Assembly (NCBI GenBank): GCA_051294375.1
Contig: CM119268.1
Location: forward strand, 18,866,615 to 18,930,614
Direction: 5' to 3'
Origin: Paraspadella gotoi
Lineage: Eukaryota > Chaetognatha
Length of the DNA: 64,000 nucleotides
Below the pieces are notes generated by a model. That model searched no databases. It had not been told where the DNA came from and saw only the letters and a list, made by a program, of their open reading frames with translations. How positions within the stretch are numbered: position 1 is the stretch's first letter; each line of letters starts with the position of its first letter. Made by a program: the position numbers and the translations under genes. This document shows positions 49,929 to 62,869 of the stretch, piece after piece.

Positions 49929-49953
49929 NNNNNNNNNNNNNNNNNNNNNNNNN
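49929..49953. other. 25-N assembly gap
   Basis: Contig join; the sequence on each side differs and the following 50 bp lead into a CT tract. Confidence 0.99.
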
Positions 49954-50002
49954 TTCCTTTGCATGTTTGGACGCTAATTGCCTCCCCTCTCTATATCTTT
50001 CT

Positions 50003-50023
50003 CTCTCTCTCTCTCTCTCTCCT

Positions 50024-50093
<70 letters not shown>

Positions 50094-50380
50094 CTCTCTT
50101 CTCTCTCTCCGTTTCAGTTAGCATCATTTCATTGGATCATCCGTCGTCGTTGTTTATCGCGTATATGTAATCATCGTGATCATTGTCTTCGTCATTCCTC
50201 ATCGTCATCATCGTCCTCTTTATCGTCCATCATCGTTTCATCGTCATCAATCGTCAATGATTCATCGCCTATTGAATGTGATCGTCGCCCGCCGGTCTCG
50301 TTTTTTAAACGATCTTGGTGAAATGACACCGAACGAGGAAGCCCATGTCAGCAACTCTCTCCTACTCCTCTCCTCTCTCT

Positions 50381-50440
<60 letters not shown>
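50003..50440. repeat. (CT)n tracts flanking a TCG/TCA-rich stretch
   Basis: CT tracts at about 50,003-50,110 and 50,383-50,440, with ATCGTCATCGTC-type repeats at 50,145-50,270. Confidence 0.95.
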
Positions 50441-50444
<4 letters not shown>

Positions 50445-50449
50445 CTTCG

Positions 50450-53400
50450 ATAGGATGACTACCAAACTATCACCGAGTGCTGAGATCAAAAGCTGCCAAG
50501 CCAAACTACTCCTTCGAACCATATTTCTGGCGGGATTTATTTAGCCTTTCGATTGAATTTTTCAAAAAACATTTTGCCCACGGATCGCTCACTTCGGCAA
50601 CTCACATCAAATCTATATATATATATCTCTGTATAATAAACAAATTCAGAGCATTTGATTCTATATTATGATTCCTTTTATTAAGTTCTTAAATTTGTCA
50701 TGTTGGCAAGGTAAGTTACGTTGAGATTCAATCAAGTATTAAGATCGTTCTTTTCTTAGACCCAAGGCTATATCTCTACACGATATCAGCGGCTGACACA
50801 ATGAACAAATATGTATATATATCTGCTTAAATCTAAGTTTTTGTTCTTCACAACTACGGGCAACCGTATATATGTTTGACGCGCTTACATACTGGACATA
50901 TATCCCTATACACTTACTTCGCCGGCGGAAATACACGAGTCTCTCACCGAAAAATAAGAAGACTTATGTCGCCAAAGCTATCGAAAAATCACCGATTTGT
51001 TCAGACAAGAGCTCTCTGACATCTCCCAACCCTAGGTGCTCGAAGACTGGCTTTACGCTTACTTACTATATTCCATTATTTTTCTTATCGAACGTAATAT
51101 CCAAAGCTTAACTTATTATCCAGCTAACTAGTTCTCGATAATCTATTATCCTAAATAACAAAAAATATCCTGATATTATTCTTTCATTGCTAAACAAAAA
51201 ATATTTCCTCACAAACGTCCTCTACTTCTCAAATTTCTCTTTCTAACTTCGCCTGTTTTCTTCTAATATTTTTTTCGTGCTTCTTATCTCTTTTTCTTCT
51301 TTCCTTTTTTCCCTCTCTTTCAGTTTCTTGTAAAATATGTTTCTGTTCTGTATCTTTCTGTTCTATTTGTTTCTTGTTCTCTTCATTATCATTTTGTCTC
51401 TTATTTTCTGCGTCCAACCCTTACGGACCGGTTTTATTTTCCCTCTCTTTCCTCTTTTCGTCCTCCTCCCAACTTCCCTCTCCGCTCCAGATCTTCCTTA
51501 TTCATGGGCGTTGATTCTGTTCCGTGCTGGGAGTCACGAACGACCGGCTTCGAGGATTCTTCGAGACGCTAACGACTCGCACCTTGGGAGGGCCATGCTC
51601 CTCACTCAACTACCCACCAACCGAGCACTTCCAGCTCAATTCTTTCACAAGCCACCACCCATGTCGTCGTGGGCTCTGCAGCACAAAGAAAAGAAAAAAT
51701 ATAGGATAACAAGTTATGCCAAGCAGTCGAGATAGGTAACGACAAACAATAAGACGATGAATCATCACTCATGTGTCTATACTAGGCGGATTACGAGGTA
51801 TGAATGGTTTTGGAGAGTGAACTTGTGGTATAGTGAAACCAGGTTGTGGATGCTATGAAATAATATTGTTTGCGTGGGTTCCTTTTGTCGTAGATTTGAT
51901 TATTTAACTTAAGCTGTTATCACATCAATTAAATGTATTTTCCAAAGTTGTTTAATAATAAAAAAACGATACATAACATAACTTTGAATACAAGCATCAG
52001 AGTAACGGGTTTATCAATATAACAGCCGAAAAAAAGGACTGGATCGGAACACCATCACTAATAACAAATTCTTTAAAAACAGAAGTCTGGATATACATAT
52101 AAAACCATCACCTATTTCATAAAATAGGTTGTTGAAATAAAGCCAAAAGTACCTCAGTAAACAAGATGCAAAAAATAAGGTGAATTTGATGAGAACAGGT
52201 TAAAGGTGATTTTTTGCTATTAATTCCCATTCTTGTTAAGCTAGTGGAAAATGTGTTTCTCGTGATTCCTCGTTCGATCAATGCATGTCTTGATTCTCTT
52301 GAGTTGTTTCAAAGCGCATTAGATGATTTCGGTGTCGAGAGAGAGATTCGACGAATGATGTAGTGTAGTTAAAAGCGGGTCTAGTGCACGTTAATATATA
52401 GAAAATATACGAGGTCGGGATATTTTCTTAAAAGTGTTAAAAAGTATTTATAAAAAAAGAGAGAGAAAGAAGTAAGATATAAAAAGGCTACAAATATGCA
52501 GAGATGAGAGTTGAAGGAATCGATCTAAAGTATATTTTTTCAGGGCATTTCGATGGAAGGACATTGGATTGCGGTGATGAATGAATTCTCATCGCGACCA
52601 TATCCCCCGAGGTTTGATGAGCTGAAAAAAAAGAAAATTCTAGTGGAGTCAATTCGCTCTTCCATGCTGGCAGGAAGAAGGAGATTGGCATCGTTCCCCA
52701 AAGCGAACGAGACATGGAATCTCCTGTACCTTTGAGCACACGGTGGCATGAAACAAGCATTTCCTCCTGGGCAAGGCCACGCCTTTCCGTCGGTGCCCAG
52801 CATAGCCCTAACCGCCGAGCGTGAAGTGTGGCGGCAGAGAGGAGGAGATGGATTCTTCAAAGAGACCAGGAAAGGACTGGGAAAGAGGGAAAGGGCTGAC
52901 AAGGATTGCGGCACGGTGCGAGGGCATGCAAATCGTTTTACAAAGATTATAAAGAAGAGTTTATGTGTAAAAGCGGAGTTCAGTGTCGTTATACTTAATT
53001 GCTTACATACTATAAGATGGCAAACGGAACATTACGGATTAAGTTAACGAGATCTCGAAGAATTATGTTTCGGACCTATTATGATATCTACAGAATGTGT
53101 AATGTATAATGATGTCGGTAGGTTAATAGAGGTATAGAAAGAAAAACTAAATAGAAGAAAATCAAAAAATAACAAGACTAAAATAAAGAAAATTTATATA
53201 TTAATCTCAAACAGAGTACATGCGGCGTGGCTTATGATCGGAGGGGCTTTTCAATAATTCTCTTGCAAATGATGAAATAAAAAATATATATTATGTGTTT
53301 GATTAGTAATTTGTTTTTAATTTATTATATATATTTTTTTTAAAAACTTCAAAATCTCTTACAATCACGGCGAACAAAAGCATCAGTACCGGATTTAAAG

Positions 53401-54690
53401 AATGAATCATTATTTAGGAATATTATACATAATTGTATTACACTAGTTATTAAAAAAAATAAAAACCTCATAGACAAAAAAACAGAAAAAGCATGAGTTA
53501 GCTGGTTCAGATTTATTGAGAAGTTTCGAAATAAAGTGATTTTCGTCTAAAATACTCTAGACCTGTTTGCTTAATGCTCTTACCTTTTTTCTCATGTTAT
53601 CTCTGTCCTCTTTATGCTCTAATTATGGGCGTCACACATAGGTCTTATATAGTTCTCTCCTTCCCTACTCTGCCGAGAACCCATTCTACTACGGTGTCCT
53701 TCTTGGTTACACTCTTCTCGTCTTTTTTCTTTTGCTCGGTTTACTGCCAACCTCTCCTCAGAAATCTCAACATTCGCCTGGATTACGTCCTCTGTGCCTC
53801 GGGCGCCCTCCTCTGGTTCATCTTCATGCGTGCTTGGCCTCTTTGTAGAGCAGACCAGTGTACTACTCTATGCTCCTGAGCTTCTCATCGAAGCGACACG
53901 TCTTGGGCAACCCCTCAATGCATAACCGTCACTTGCCCGAGCCCTGCTATCACTCATCATACATCCGGTCAGGTGAGAGCTTTAACTCTTCTGGGCAATA
54001 GCTGAATAGTTCAGACTCTTATTCCTTCTTCTGATCTAAACGCGATCTCATACTTGCTTGTCTCTTGTTTATCATCTCGTGCGACTTTTTTTCTCTTTCC
54101 TTTTTTTGTTAAAAGATGTTTTTGTTCTCTGGCTCTTTTAGGTAATGATACGGCGGAGGATCTGGAAATTCATCGGGTAGTACTCTATTACTACGATGAG
54201 ATGGATTAGTTAGACTTAAGTACTAAACACTAAGAAAATCCATGGCGCACTAATAATATATCTCATAATATCAAGGAGATATCATATGTATAACTATTCA
54301 ACTGAGCCGACTGATCCGACGACTCAAGCGAATCCCCGTTTTGAAAGCATATATATGACTGCTCTTTCATCAAAAATTGTGCTCAAAAATTACGTGATCA
54401 TACACCCCTATTATCCATCATTAAATATATATTGCTCTAGCACTCGTACCTTCATCTCCTCCCTCTACTCATCTCCTATCACCCTCTCTCTACTCTCTAT
54501 CCTCTCTCTCTTCTCTAAGTACTACTCGTCTTCATCACATCATCATTCCGGATCATCTATACTTCATATACATCGGCTCTCTTCTCTCTCTCTCATCGTG
54601 CCCAGTGATACCTAATACTACTCATCACTCATCTCTCTCTCATCTGCACTTCCTCATCTCTCAATACTCTCTCTCGATCCCACTCTCTCA
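50450..54690. other. Single-copy DNA without an assignable gene
   Basis: Two better-than-average open stretches were seen. One is at 51,480-51,735 on the + strand. The other is at 52,540-52,914 on the minus strand (contains MLGTDGKAWPCPGG). Neither matched a family I know nor showed consistent splice sites. The region 54,410-54,690 is CT/TCA-rich. Confidence 0.4.
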
Positions 54691-54699
54691 TTCAACTCA

Positions 54700-54969
54700 T
54701 ACCAAAACACGGTCTGTACGCCTCTCTCTCGGTGACATCACACCGCATTCGCGTGTCGCTGTCGTCCAAAAACACTGAAGTGCTACAAAGTATATATAAA
54801 AAATCAATCGCTACTCCAATCCCCGGCCGCTCAAATTGGAACAAATACTCAAAAGACGCGTGCGGTAAGTAGCACGAGGATTCCGTCGATGAAAAACCTA
54901 CCGGTCCGTGGATCGAACGGACCGTTCGAGTGCACCGAGAAAAAGCTTCCGAGAAATTTCTCAAAGAGG
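54700..54969 (+). other. Possible exon pair with two splice donors (unrecognised)
   Basis: The + strand reads HGLYASLSVTSHRIRVSLSS up to GCG|GTAAGT near 54,866. After this stop-containing donor it reads EKPTGPWIERTVRVHREKAS up to a second donor, AGAGG|GTAAGT, at 54,969. Two GTAAGT donors after mixed-composition frames look exon-like, but acceptors are not clear and no protein family was recognised. Confidence 0.2.
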
Positions 54970-55437
54970 GTAAGTTTAAAATGGAGACTTGTTCTGTATG
55001 TTGGTAATTTACAGTTTTGACTGTCTGTGACTAATGACCCGGGATTTTCACTGGCAAGCCATCTTATAGTGTTCAGGAATCACTCCACAAACCTCTAATA
55101 CGAACCTTTAACGCGACTCACCCTCAACTTCGTCCCGCTGCATCATCCCCAACGAGAATGCCAAGAAGTCGGGATTTACATCGAGGGCTTCCCCTTCTCG
55201 CTCCATTGATCAACTACCTGCAACGGAGTGCTGCAAGGTAAGATTCGGAGATGCATGGGGGGGAAGTGGAGCACAGGGCAGTGATATGCAGCCAAGGTGG
55301 GCTGTATGATGATTTTCTTCGAGTTCACTTGTCTGAGGGCTTATGAGTAAAAAGAGCGCCCATTTTTTTATCCGTTTCCTTGGCACCAAATATAAACTTA
55401 TTATAGACATTTAACGAAATTTAAAAAAAAAGTGTTG

Positions 55438-55590
55438 TTTTTTTTTTAGCGTGTGGAACAGTTATAGAGTCACCAGGCATTGAATCATGACTCTCCGGGC
55501 GGCGGCTGGGGTTCGAACTTCGAGACGACCCGATGGTAATTGCATCAGTGAATTCGAGTTTCTTAATCCCGGTTGGCCATTCACACCCCC
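55438..55590 (-). mobile_element. Probable tRNA-derived SINE with poly-A tail
   Basis: On the minus strand an A box, TGGCCAACCGG (55,579-55,569), is followed by a B box, GTTCGAACCCC (55,518-55,508). About 60 bp of unrelated tail then ends in ten A residues (55,447-55,438). A and B boxes fit the RNA polymerase III consensus (TRGYNNANNNG and GGTTCGANTCC). The spacing is a little longer than in a mature tRNA, as often in SINEs. No clear target-site duplication was seen. Confidence 0.6.
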
Positions 55591-56164
55591 CCGGATAGTT
55601 GTCATCCTGAATTCGTATATGCGAATTCTTTTTAGTCGCTTTTCCTTCTCCTCCCTTTTTCTTCTCTCTCTTTCGAACGAGAAGAATCGCAATCCCTTCT
55701 TTTCTGCTAATGGCAAAATTGAGTCTTAATAAATGGGCAAAAAATCACGACCCGAATGGTAAATCCTTAGAAAACGGCATTTTTTTAGAATCGGAGAAGA
55801 TCGATGACTGTTTGTGGTTTGTCATTCGTCGTTAAAAGTTAGTTACGTAGTTAAGTAAATTTAGTGGAAATCGTTTATTGCTACAAGAAAAGAAACAGTC
55901 TGTTTAAGCGGAAAACATGGAAAAAGCGGCAACGTCTGTCAACATCGAGTGTCGTTCATTCTTTCTCGTTCGTTATAAAAAAATACGAATTTTAACGAAT
56001 TTATATCACGCCATTGTAAATTAATTATGTTTAAAATTCTCACCCGCTCGTATAGAAAACAGGCCACGTCGTTGGCCACTTGGACATTTATTTTAATCAA
56101 AACGGCGCTCTTACACCGGAAAAAAAATCTATCTTTAGTTAAACCGGTTTAAAACCTCTTTTGA

Positions 56165-56399
56165 GTGTTCCGACTCAGCCCCATGCCATTCACCCGTCGT
56201 AATCAGGCATCGGCGGCAAATCTGCCGCATGGATTCCCCAACCCGAGTGACTTACCACAGACTTCAAACCTCGTTTACTCGATCATCAAATCCCGCCGTT
56301 CGCCGCCAAGACCTAACGACGACAAGATAGTGCGGCCGATCTGGCTCCTCAAAGCCGCTGACCTTCGGCCGAGCACGATTACAAAGTCGGTCATCCAAG
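56165..56399 (+). other. Open stretch ending at a splice donor (unrecognised)
   Basis: About 78 codons without a stop end at ATCCAAG|GTGAGT. The frame includes NLPHGFPNPSDLPQTSNLVY and KAADLRPSTITKSVIQ. The composition is protein-like and the donor is good, but no upstream acceptor, downstream partner or family could be identified. Confidence 0.25.
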
Positions 56400-56799
56400 G
56401 TGAGTTTAGGTATCGTGGGTCAAATTTTAATGCCGTTTTTTAATTTTGATATTTAAAATCTCATACAGAAGGTTTTTATAAACAATTTTCCTCAGTAATT
56501 AATTTTCGGCTCTGAGACAAATTATAAGTATATCGACCCCAATCATCGGCCACGGTCTTCTTCCGCCGCCGGCAAGCTGGCCTTACTAGAAACAGGTACG
56601 CGAAGAACGCCCTGGCCAAGATCTTCGTCAAGATGCAGGGCGCACATCCGCAAACTCTTTCGGTCAAACTCACCTTCCGATAAGAAGATCGCCTAGAAAA
56701 CAGGGCCATCGCCTTCCATCCAGAGAAACATCCACAGTAGGTCTCCGTCCACTTTAGCCAATTACTCCAATTAATTTGCAGTCATTCATTTATTTTCTC

Positions 56800-56912
56800 T
56801 TCTCTCTCTCTCCTCTCTCTCTTCTTCTCTCTCTCTCTTCTCTCTCTCTCGTCTCCTCTCTCTCTCTCTACTCTCTCTCTCGTTCTCTCTATCTCTCTCT
56901 CTTCATCCAGAT
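56800..56912. repeat. Interrupted (CT)n tract
   Basis: CT/TCTC repeats with frequent single-base breaks, ending in CTTCATCCAG, an acceptor-like sequence. A 42-codon frame from an ATG at 56,941 (MDASFIRRLSAAKPEQCWKK) lies just after it. Confidence 0.85.
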
Positions 56913-57097
56913 CTACTACCCGCGTTCGTGACTGGGAAAAATGGATGCCAGTTTTATCAGGCGATTATCTGCGGCGAAACCTGAACAATGCTGGAAGAAG
57001 AACCAGGCGGTGAGCGCGCTAAACGCTAAACTCATGCAGGTCCAGGGCGCCGACGTTATTTCCTTTAATTCAATAAATAAATACTAAAATTTTAAAA

Positions 57098-57135
57098 ATA
57101 TTATTATTATTATTATTATAATTATATTATTATTA
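57098..57135. repeat. (ATT)n microsatellite
   Basis: ATT trinucleotide run. Confidence 0.9.
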
Positions 57136-58069
57136 TTTTTCATTTTTTTAGGAAGAATTGATAAGATCAACGGTCGTCATCTGTCATCTCTGCCATCGCT
57201 GCATAGGGAGGGGAAGCTGATAAGGTGTCTTCTTTCATTTTATATGAAACTATTTTTTTTTTACCAATCAATTCTTAAAAGCTATATTTTTTTTCAGCAC
57301 TATCATAGTTTTGTAGCTTATGTTTTGTTTTTCCTTTGCGATGGCGTGGGCCGTCATTCTGAAGGAGCCAACGAGACAAAGAGAAGAGCTTTGAAGAAAA
57401 ACTTCAAAGGCTTGCTATTCCGTACGAGAAGAAGTATGTTTTTTCGTAGTAGCCCGATATTTTTTTTAAATATTTATGTTTTGTCTCGTTTTATTATTAA
57501 TTCACCCACCACCGACCTTTTTTAATCATTATATTAATTGTGTTTATCTATTCCTGACTAAACGTACCTATATCTAAAAATTATATCAGACTCACCGTTT
57601 TTTAAAAGTTTACCTACAAATCAAAATCATCCACTTCAATTCAAACAATCATTTCAAATTCAATCGCAGAAAATCGGGAGCTCTATTCCGTGTGAGATCA
57701 AAGTCTTCAAGACCGAGTTACGTCTGCTGACACTGAAAAAACTGCGGCGCCTACCGGCACAAGAAGGAGCGAGTGTTGGCGAGTCTCTGAAATTAAATGA
57801 ATTATTTAGTAACATATTATAATTATTATTTTAATTAGTATTCTCAAGTTACTTAATTTTACGCCGTGCAGCTAGGGAAAGCAGCGGGAAGCAGCGCGGA
57901 AAGAAGATTCGGAATTGTGGCGCGGAAATGGAAAAGAAGGAACAAAGACGAAAACTGAGAAGGGAGAAATGACTGAAACTGAGAGACAGCATGGAGCCCG
58001 ACCAGAAAAGCGGTGATTGAAGGTCGTGAAAAGGGTTAAAGGGTGAGTGCAGAGAGTGAAGACCAGCAA

Positions 58070-58071
58070 TA

Positions 58072-58143
<72 letters not shown>

Positions 58144-58155
58144 TAATAATAATAA
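58070..58155. repeat. (AAT)n microsatellite
   Basis: AAT/ATA trinucleotide run with two single-A interruptions. Confidence 0.95.
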
Positions 58156-58199
58156 CCAGCTTATTCTTAGGTTAAGAGACATTAAGAAACCAAATTTTT

Positions 58200-61100
58200 A
58201 AAATAAATCTTTAACAATAATTTAAAACACTTTGTAAAATATAAACGGGTATAGAGCTTTGTCTATTTGTCCATTAGCGTTATTTGTCAAAGTTTTCCTA
58301 TCGAAGTTGCTAACCATCATTCCGAGAGTTACGATAAAATATTTGTTTATTTCTTTTATATAATTCATAAAGGTTTCTTGAGTTAATTTATTCATTTATC
58401 CTTATCTGAAAAGTTTATATGTGTGTTAATTTTGGCCACGACACATCCAGACCCCGCAACACTCTGATCATCACCGGCTCTCCCACGCTGAGGAAGCAAC
58501 GCGATATCGGGGCTCGGAAGATGGATGCGCTAGAGAGGCTTCGCGTTTGGGCACGAGGGGAGGGCCGAGGTCTGTCAGGTACTGTTCAGTTCGCTCCTGA
58601 ATAGATCCGCGGTTCGCGTCAGCAGGACATCTACGTCAGCTGAGCATATCAAGAAAAACTTGCGAAAACACAATGGAGGGCCTTAGTCTATTTGCCCGTA
58701 GATGTTAGAAGTTGCAGTTATGGAAATATAAAATGGGCTGAAGAGGATTCGTAGCGATGAGCAGATAAATATAGCAGTACGAGGTACTGGCTTTACTAAT
58801 GAGAGATAGTTTTTTTTAGCTTGAGTGGCAAGGTACAGCATTAAAAGTATAAATTTATTAATATAAAATTAAAAAAATAATAAATTAAATGGATACTGTA
58901 GTTCAATATCTTCGCAACGTATGTCCACTACCGAGGTAACCTCACACAGTTGTCGAGCTGGTAGAAAACAAAGTTTATGTACAAACAACGGACTTGCATG
59001 ATTTGCGGGAGTCACCATCATCGCTAACTAAGCAAAAACACAACATTGTAGATTTCATTTTAGCCATCTGAGTAGACAGAGCATAATCACAATACTTGAA
59101 CGCGACAGTCACTATATGTCTGCAGCAATAAAATTATTCTCAGTCCACATATTGGAGAAAACAACAAAAGGCAACTCTGCATTCAATACAGGTGCAGCAC
59201 GTCGCGTATCTGGCAAATGCGTCTGCCCGTCCATGCATTGTAACTTCGAACCTATTGTCGGCTAAGATGCATTAAAGCGGTACTTTAAGATTCTAACGCA
59301 TTCGGATCGGTGAGTCGTCCGTTCTGCACGGGCACAGAGGAAAGAAGAAGGACAATTATAATATCTAAGAACCAAATGTACTTTCAATACTGGCATTCCT
59401 AAGTTTACAGAAAATGGCACTTCGCAACCACTGGCACTTCTGGCATTTGGCTCCATGTGAGAACTGCACACACAAAGGCTTCGACAGTGCGACACAAAGA
59501 GCAAGACAGAAACAAACAGACAGCACATCCTGCGATGAAAAAAAGAAATACCACATGTCGCTCGATATTTCTTCGGGCTGCCCAATACGTCCCGAGATCT
59601 GGTATTCATAGTAGTGGCTGGAGTAAATCCTAATCACAAACGTTGGGAGACTTCGGTCTCGGAAAATGTAGAATGGAGTAACAAATTCCTCTGTTGGCAA
59701 TGGTGAGATTATCAAATACAAAGATAATTCCCCATCTAGTAAGTCCTTTTCTGTATGACCTTTCTATATCCATCGCCTCTCGATGAAGTTGGTAGACGGT
59801 GAGAAATTAATATCATGAGAATAAGAAGCACTGTGGAATGTGGTGGATGGCAACGGAATAAGGACAGCGAGACGGATGAAAAGGCAGAAGAAAGAAGAAA
59901 GGTGTGATGGAGGAAAGGCAGGAGAGGAAAGAGCAATACATTAAGGATTTGTTTAATGAAAGAATAATGTTGTACAACCGATATTAACAAATTATCCATT
60001 CATCTATCAAAGACAAATTATAGAATATGAAGGCATACCCAGGTCATGCTGCTTGGATGTATCCCTACTAACTCCGTGGTTAAGCAAATCGCGTTACATG
60101 GAAAGACAGCCGTTTATAAAACGATATGAAGATTTTCGAAAGTCGAAGAAAGAGCACTCTGAATCAACTACAGCAATCACACTTGTTACAAACTAATATA
60201 ATAAAACAACTAAAGCATAGGATCGTATCTCTGTAGTGGCACCAAACGACGCGAGCACAAACCCTATAAACCGGAACATATCGACTCTACGAAGACCGAC
60301 ACGGGTATCCCATGTTCAAAGTACAACACTAGTCTCCATTTGTAAAACTATTCATCAGCTCCCAGCTGAAACCTGCTTCCCTAATCAATTGAAGTCGGGT
60401 ATAATATTTCAAAATAATGTTTCAATTGGATGGGACCATATAATTTGGCGCGACGGATGGAAAAAGGGAGATCGATAAATGACAACACCTTACTCCCTTA
60501 TAGTATATTAATCGAATCAGAAACGTACATAAAACTATGTGGACTGAAGGAGAAAAACAATACTTACAGACTATGGTGAAGAGGAGTCACCGATCCCGCC
60601 ATGCTACGTGCGCCGCACTAGCATCAAAAATACAAGGAAGCTGAACTGGACCTCGGATTCGAAAAATAGTAAAAATTAACGACCTGAAATGACGATCTAA
60701 CCAACAAACGAGGCACGGATATGCCTCGGGAAGAATACTAGTCAAAAAAAAACTGAGCGAGCCCCAACAGCGTTATTAAAAAATTATCCCAGTTTGCAAT
60801 GTCGAAAAAATATAAACAGCACTGCAAAAAACACGAAAAAAGCTAATTACTATATATGTATATACCAATAATATACTCTGAGCACCTTCTCGGGGCTGTA
60901 CATTGAGAAAGCGAGCTGCTTGTCACGTATGGAATGCAGAAGCTGTCTCAATGCCCTTCACTCAAGTTCAACCCGAAATTCCACTCTACGCCGCCAAACC
61001 AACGTCGGCGATACACTGAACATATGCAGAGTCTCACTGTCCCTGCGCGCAAGGCTTTCACACGTGCCACAAACGCCATGGTCGTGCCCAGCCTTCTGGC

Positions 61101-62190
61101 GCCCTTCCTTCCCCCTCCGCCGACTTCACTGGCGCACTCTAGCGCGGCCTGCCAGGCGCCGTGAATAGAATGATCGTCCGTCAGTGAGGATACGGTACTC
61201 GTTTCCGGTTTTCGGTCATTTTGACACATAAAAGAGCATTCACATCAATAAATCTATAAATATTTAGATAAACTAGTGCTACCCAGACGCCGAAAGCTAG
61301 AACAACAATTTCATGGAAGAACAGCACCACCCCTCAGTGGCACGCAAGAAGTTGTGGTGTAAATCTATATCGGGACGTACTGGAGAAGTTCTTCCAAAGG
61401 CTTTAGTCGATGCCAGCCGGAACGTGACGCGTTTCATTGTCCACGATGTTACGCACAGTGCGCGTCACGAGGGCCTGACGTCTTCGGGCCGACGATTCAC
61501 CGCTGCCGTCACCGTATCCGCCGCCGCCGGAGCCGACAGCGGCAGCGTAAACCCGCGCTCCGTCGTCACAAGCAACCACGCCCGCGTTGTATATGGGCGT
61601 ACGTAAGCACGTAGGATGAAAGGGGCCTAGCAAGAGCAGAGGCGAAGAGGGCCGGCGCGAGGGTTCATTGACGTCACCGCGCCTCGCGGTGATCCGAGAA
61701 GACGCCAGAGCCACTCCGATGGCAGCGTGCAAACAACGGCAACAGAGTCTCGAGGCGATCGCATCTTCCTGAGAGAAGAATTAAAAGGTCAAGATGGAGA
61801 AGAGCGAGCGGAAAGCAGGTCGCAGTGATGAAGTGGCGGGTCAGTCGCATAGAAGAGTGCCAAAAACGTAGGAGAAAAATGATCGTGAAACAACGAAAAA
61901 AAAGGAGAAGAAACAAGGGACTGGAAGACAAATGGAGAGATGGCGTTGACTAGTAAGGGAGAAATAAGAAACGACCAAAGACAAGATGAACTAATGAGTA
62001 GGAAGAAGAACAAAATTTTAAAAAAGAATTGGTGTATATGAAACAGGAAGAAAGGAGGCAGTAGGTCGAGCGAGCGCGAAGGGGCGGGCGGTGGAAGGGT
62101 CGGGCGGAGTGGAAAGCAGTGTTTCGGGCAGATGTGGGCTTACAGACAACAAAAACGGTGATGATGGAAAGTGACACTGAGAGAGGAGAG
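58200..62190. other. Single-copy DNA without an assignable gene
   Basis: Balanced composition and few simple repeats. Open stretches at 60,920-61,168 and 61,313-61,606 (+) have coding-like GC content but overlapping alternatives on both strands. None was recognised. Confidence 0.4.
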
Positions 62191-62310
62191 GCAAGAGAGA
62201 GAGAGGAGGAGAGTAGATTAGAGAGAGAGGATGACCGGAGAATGAGGAGAGAGAGAGAGAGAGAGAGAGAGATGAGTTGAACAGGAGAAAGGAGAGAGAG
62301 AGAGAAGAGA
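62190..62310. repeat. Interrupted (GA)n tract
   Basis: GAGAGGA-type purine repeats. Confidence 0.9.
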
Positions 62311-62451
62311 GTCGGTCGTTTGAGAGGGCGAATTTCGTTATTGGCGCGGTCAGTGGGCGGGCCAGAGGAGTTGGGCGAAGCGGGCGGCGAGTGGGCGGCG
62401 AGCAGGGGGAGGCGGAACAACAAAAAGGAACGGCGGGAAATTCGGAGATGA

Positions 62452-62760
62452 GGTATAAAGGTAGTGAAAGAGAAACGAATCTGTAAAAATATATACTATT
62501 GAGGCAAGTTTTCGTGGAGTCTAACGGTGCCTCTAAACTCGGCGGCACGGGAACGTGAAGAAAGGGAAAAGGAAAGAGGATCAAACAGAGCATCACCTTT
62601 GGCAGATGACGAGAAAGGCGCGACAATAACGACGATGAACTCCGTAGACGACGACTCGGGCGTGGCCGCACCAACGTCGCCGCCAGTCGTCGCTTCTTGC
62701 GACACGAACGAAGGCGTGGCGCCCACCAGCAGCCACAAACAGCCAAGCGGTCAAGTCTGA
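62452..62760 (+). other. Candidate 5' exon with a TATA-like element (unrecognised)
   Basis: A GTATAAAGG motif near 62,453 lies 180 bp before an ATG at 62,635. The ATG opens a 41-codon frame (MNSVDDDSGVAAPTSPPVVA and onward) ending TGA at 62,758. The Ser/Pro/Asp-rich peptide resembles disordered N-termini. No splice donor or family is evident. Confidence 0.2.
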
Positions 62761-62869
62761 ACGAAATCGCGGCACAAGGGAAGTTTCCATGGAGGAATTG
62801 AAACGTCAAATCGCGGCGAAAGGAAGTGAGAGGGTCTAAGAACGTAACCGTCAGGTAAGATGAGGAGTA

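Noticed and set aside
49724-52555. Shared GGCATTTCGATGG after acceptor-like CAG at 49,724 and 52,543
   Set aside because: A 13-base match is expected by chance in a window this size and the flanks do not match.
62018-62809. 263-codon minus-strand Ser/Leu/Pro-rich frame
   Set aside because: It spans a GA tract and has no domain; the Ser/Leu part is repeat translation.
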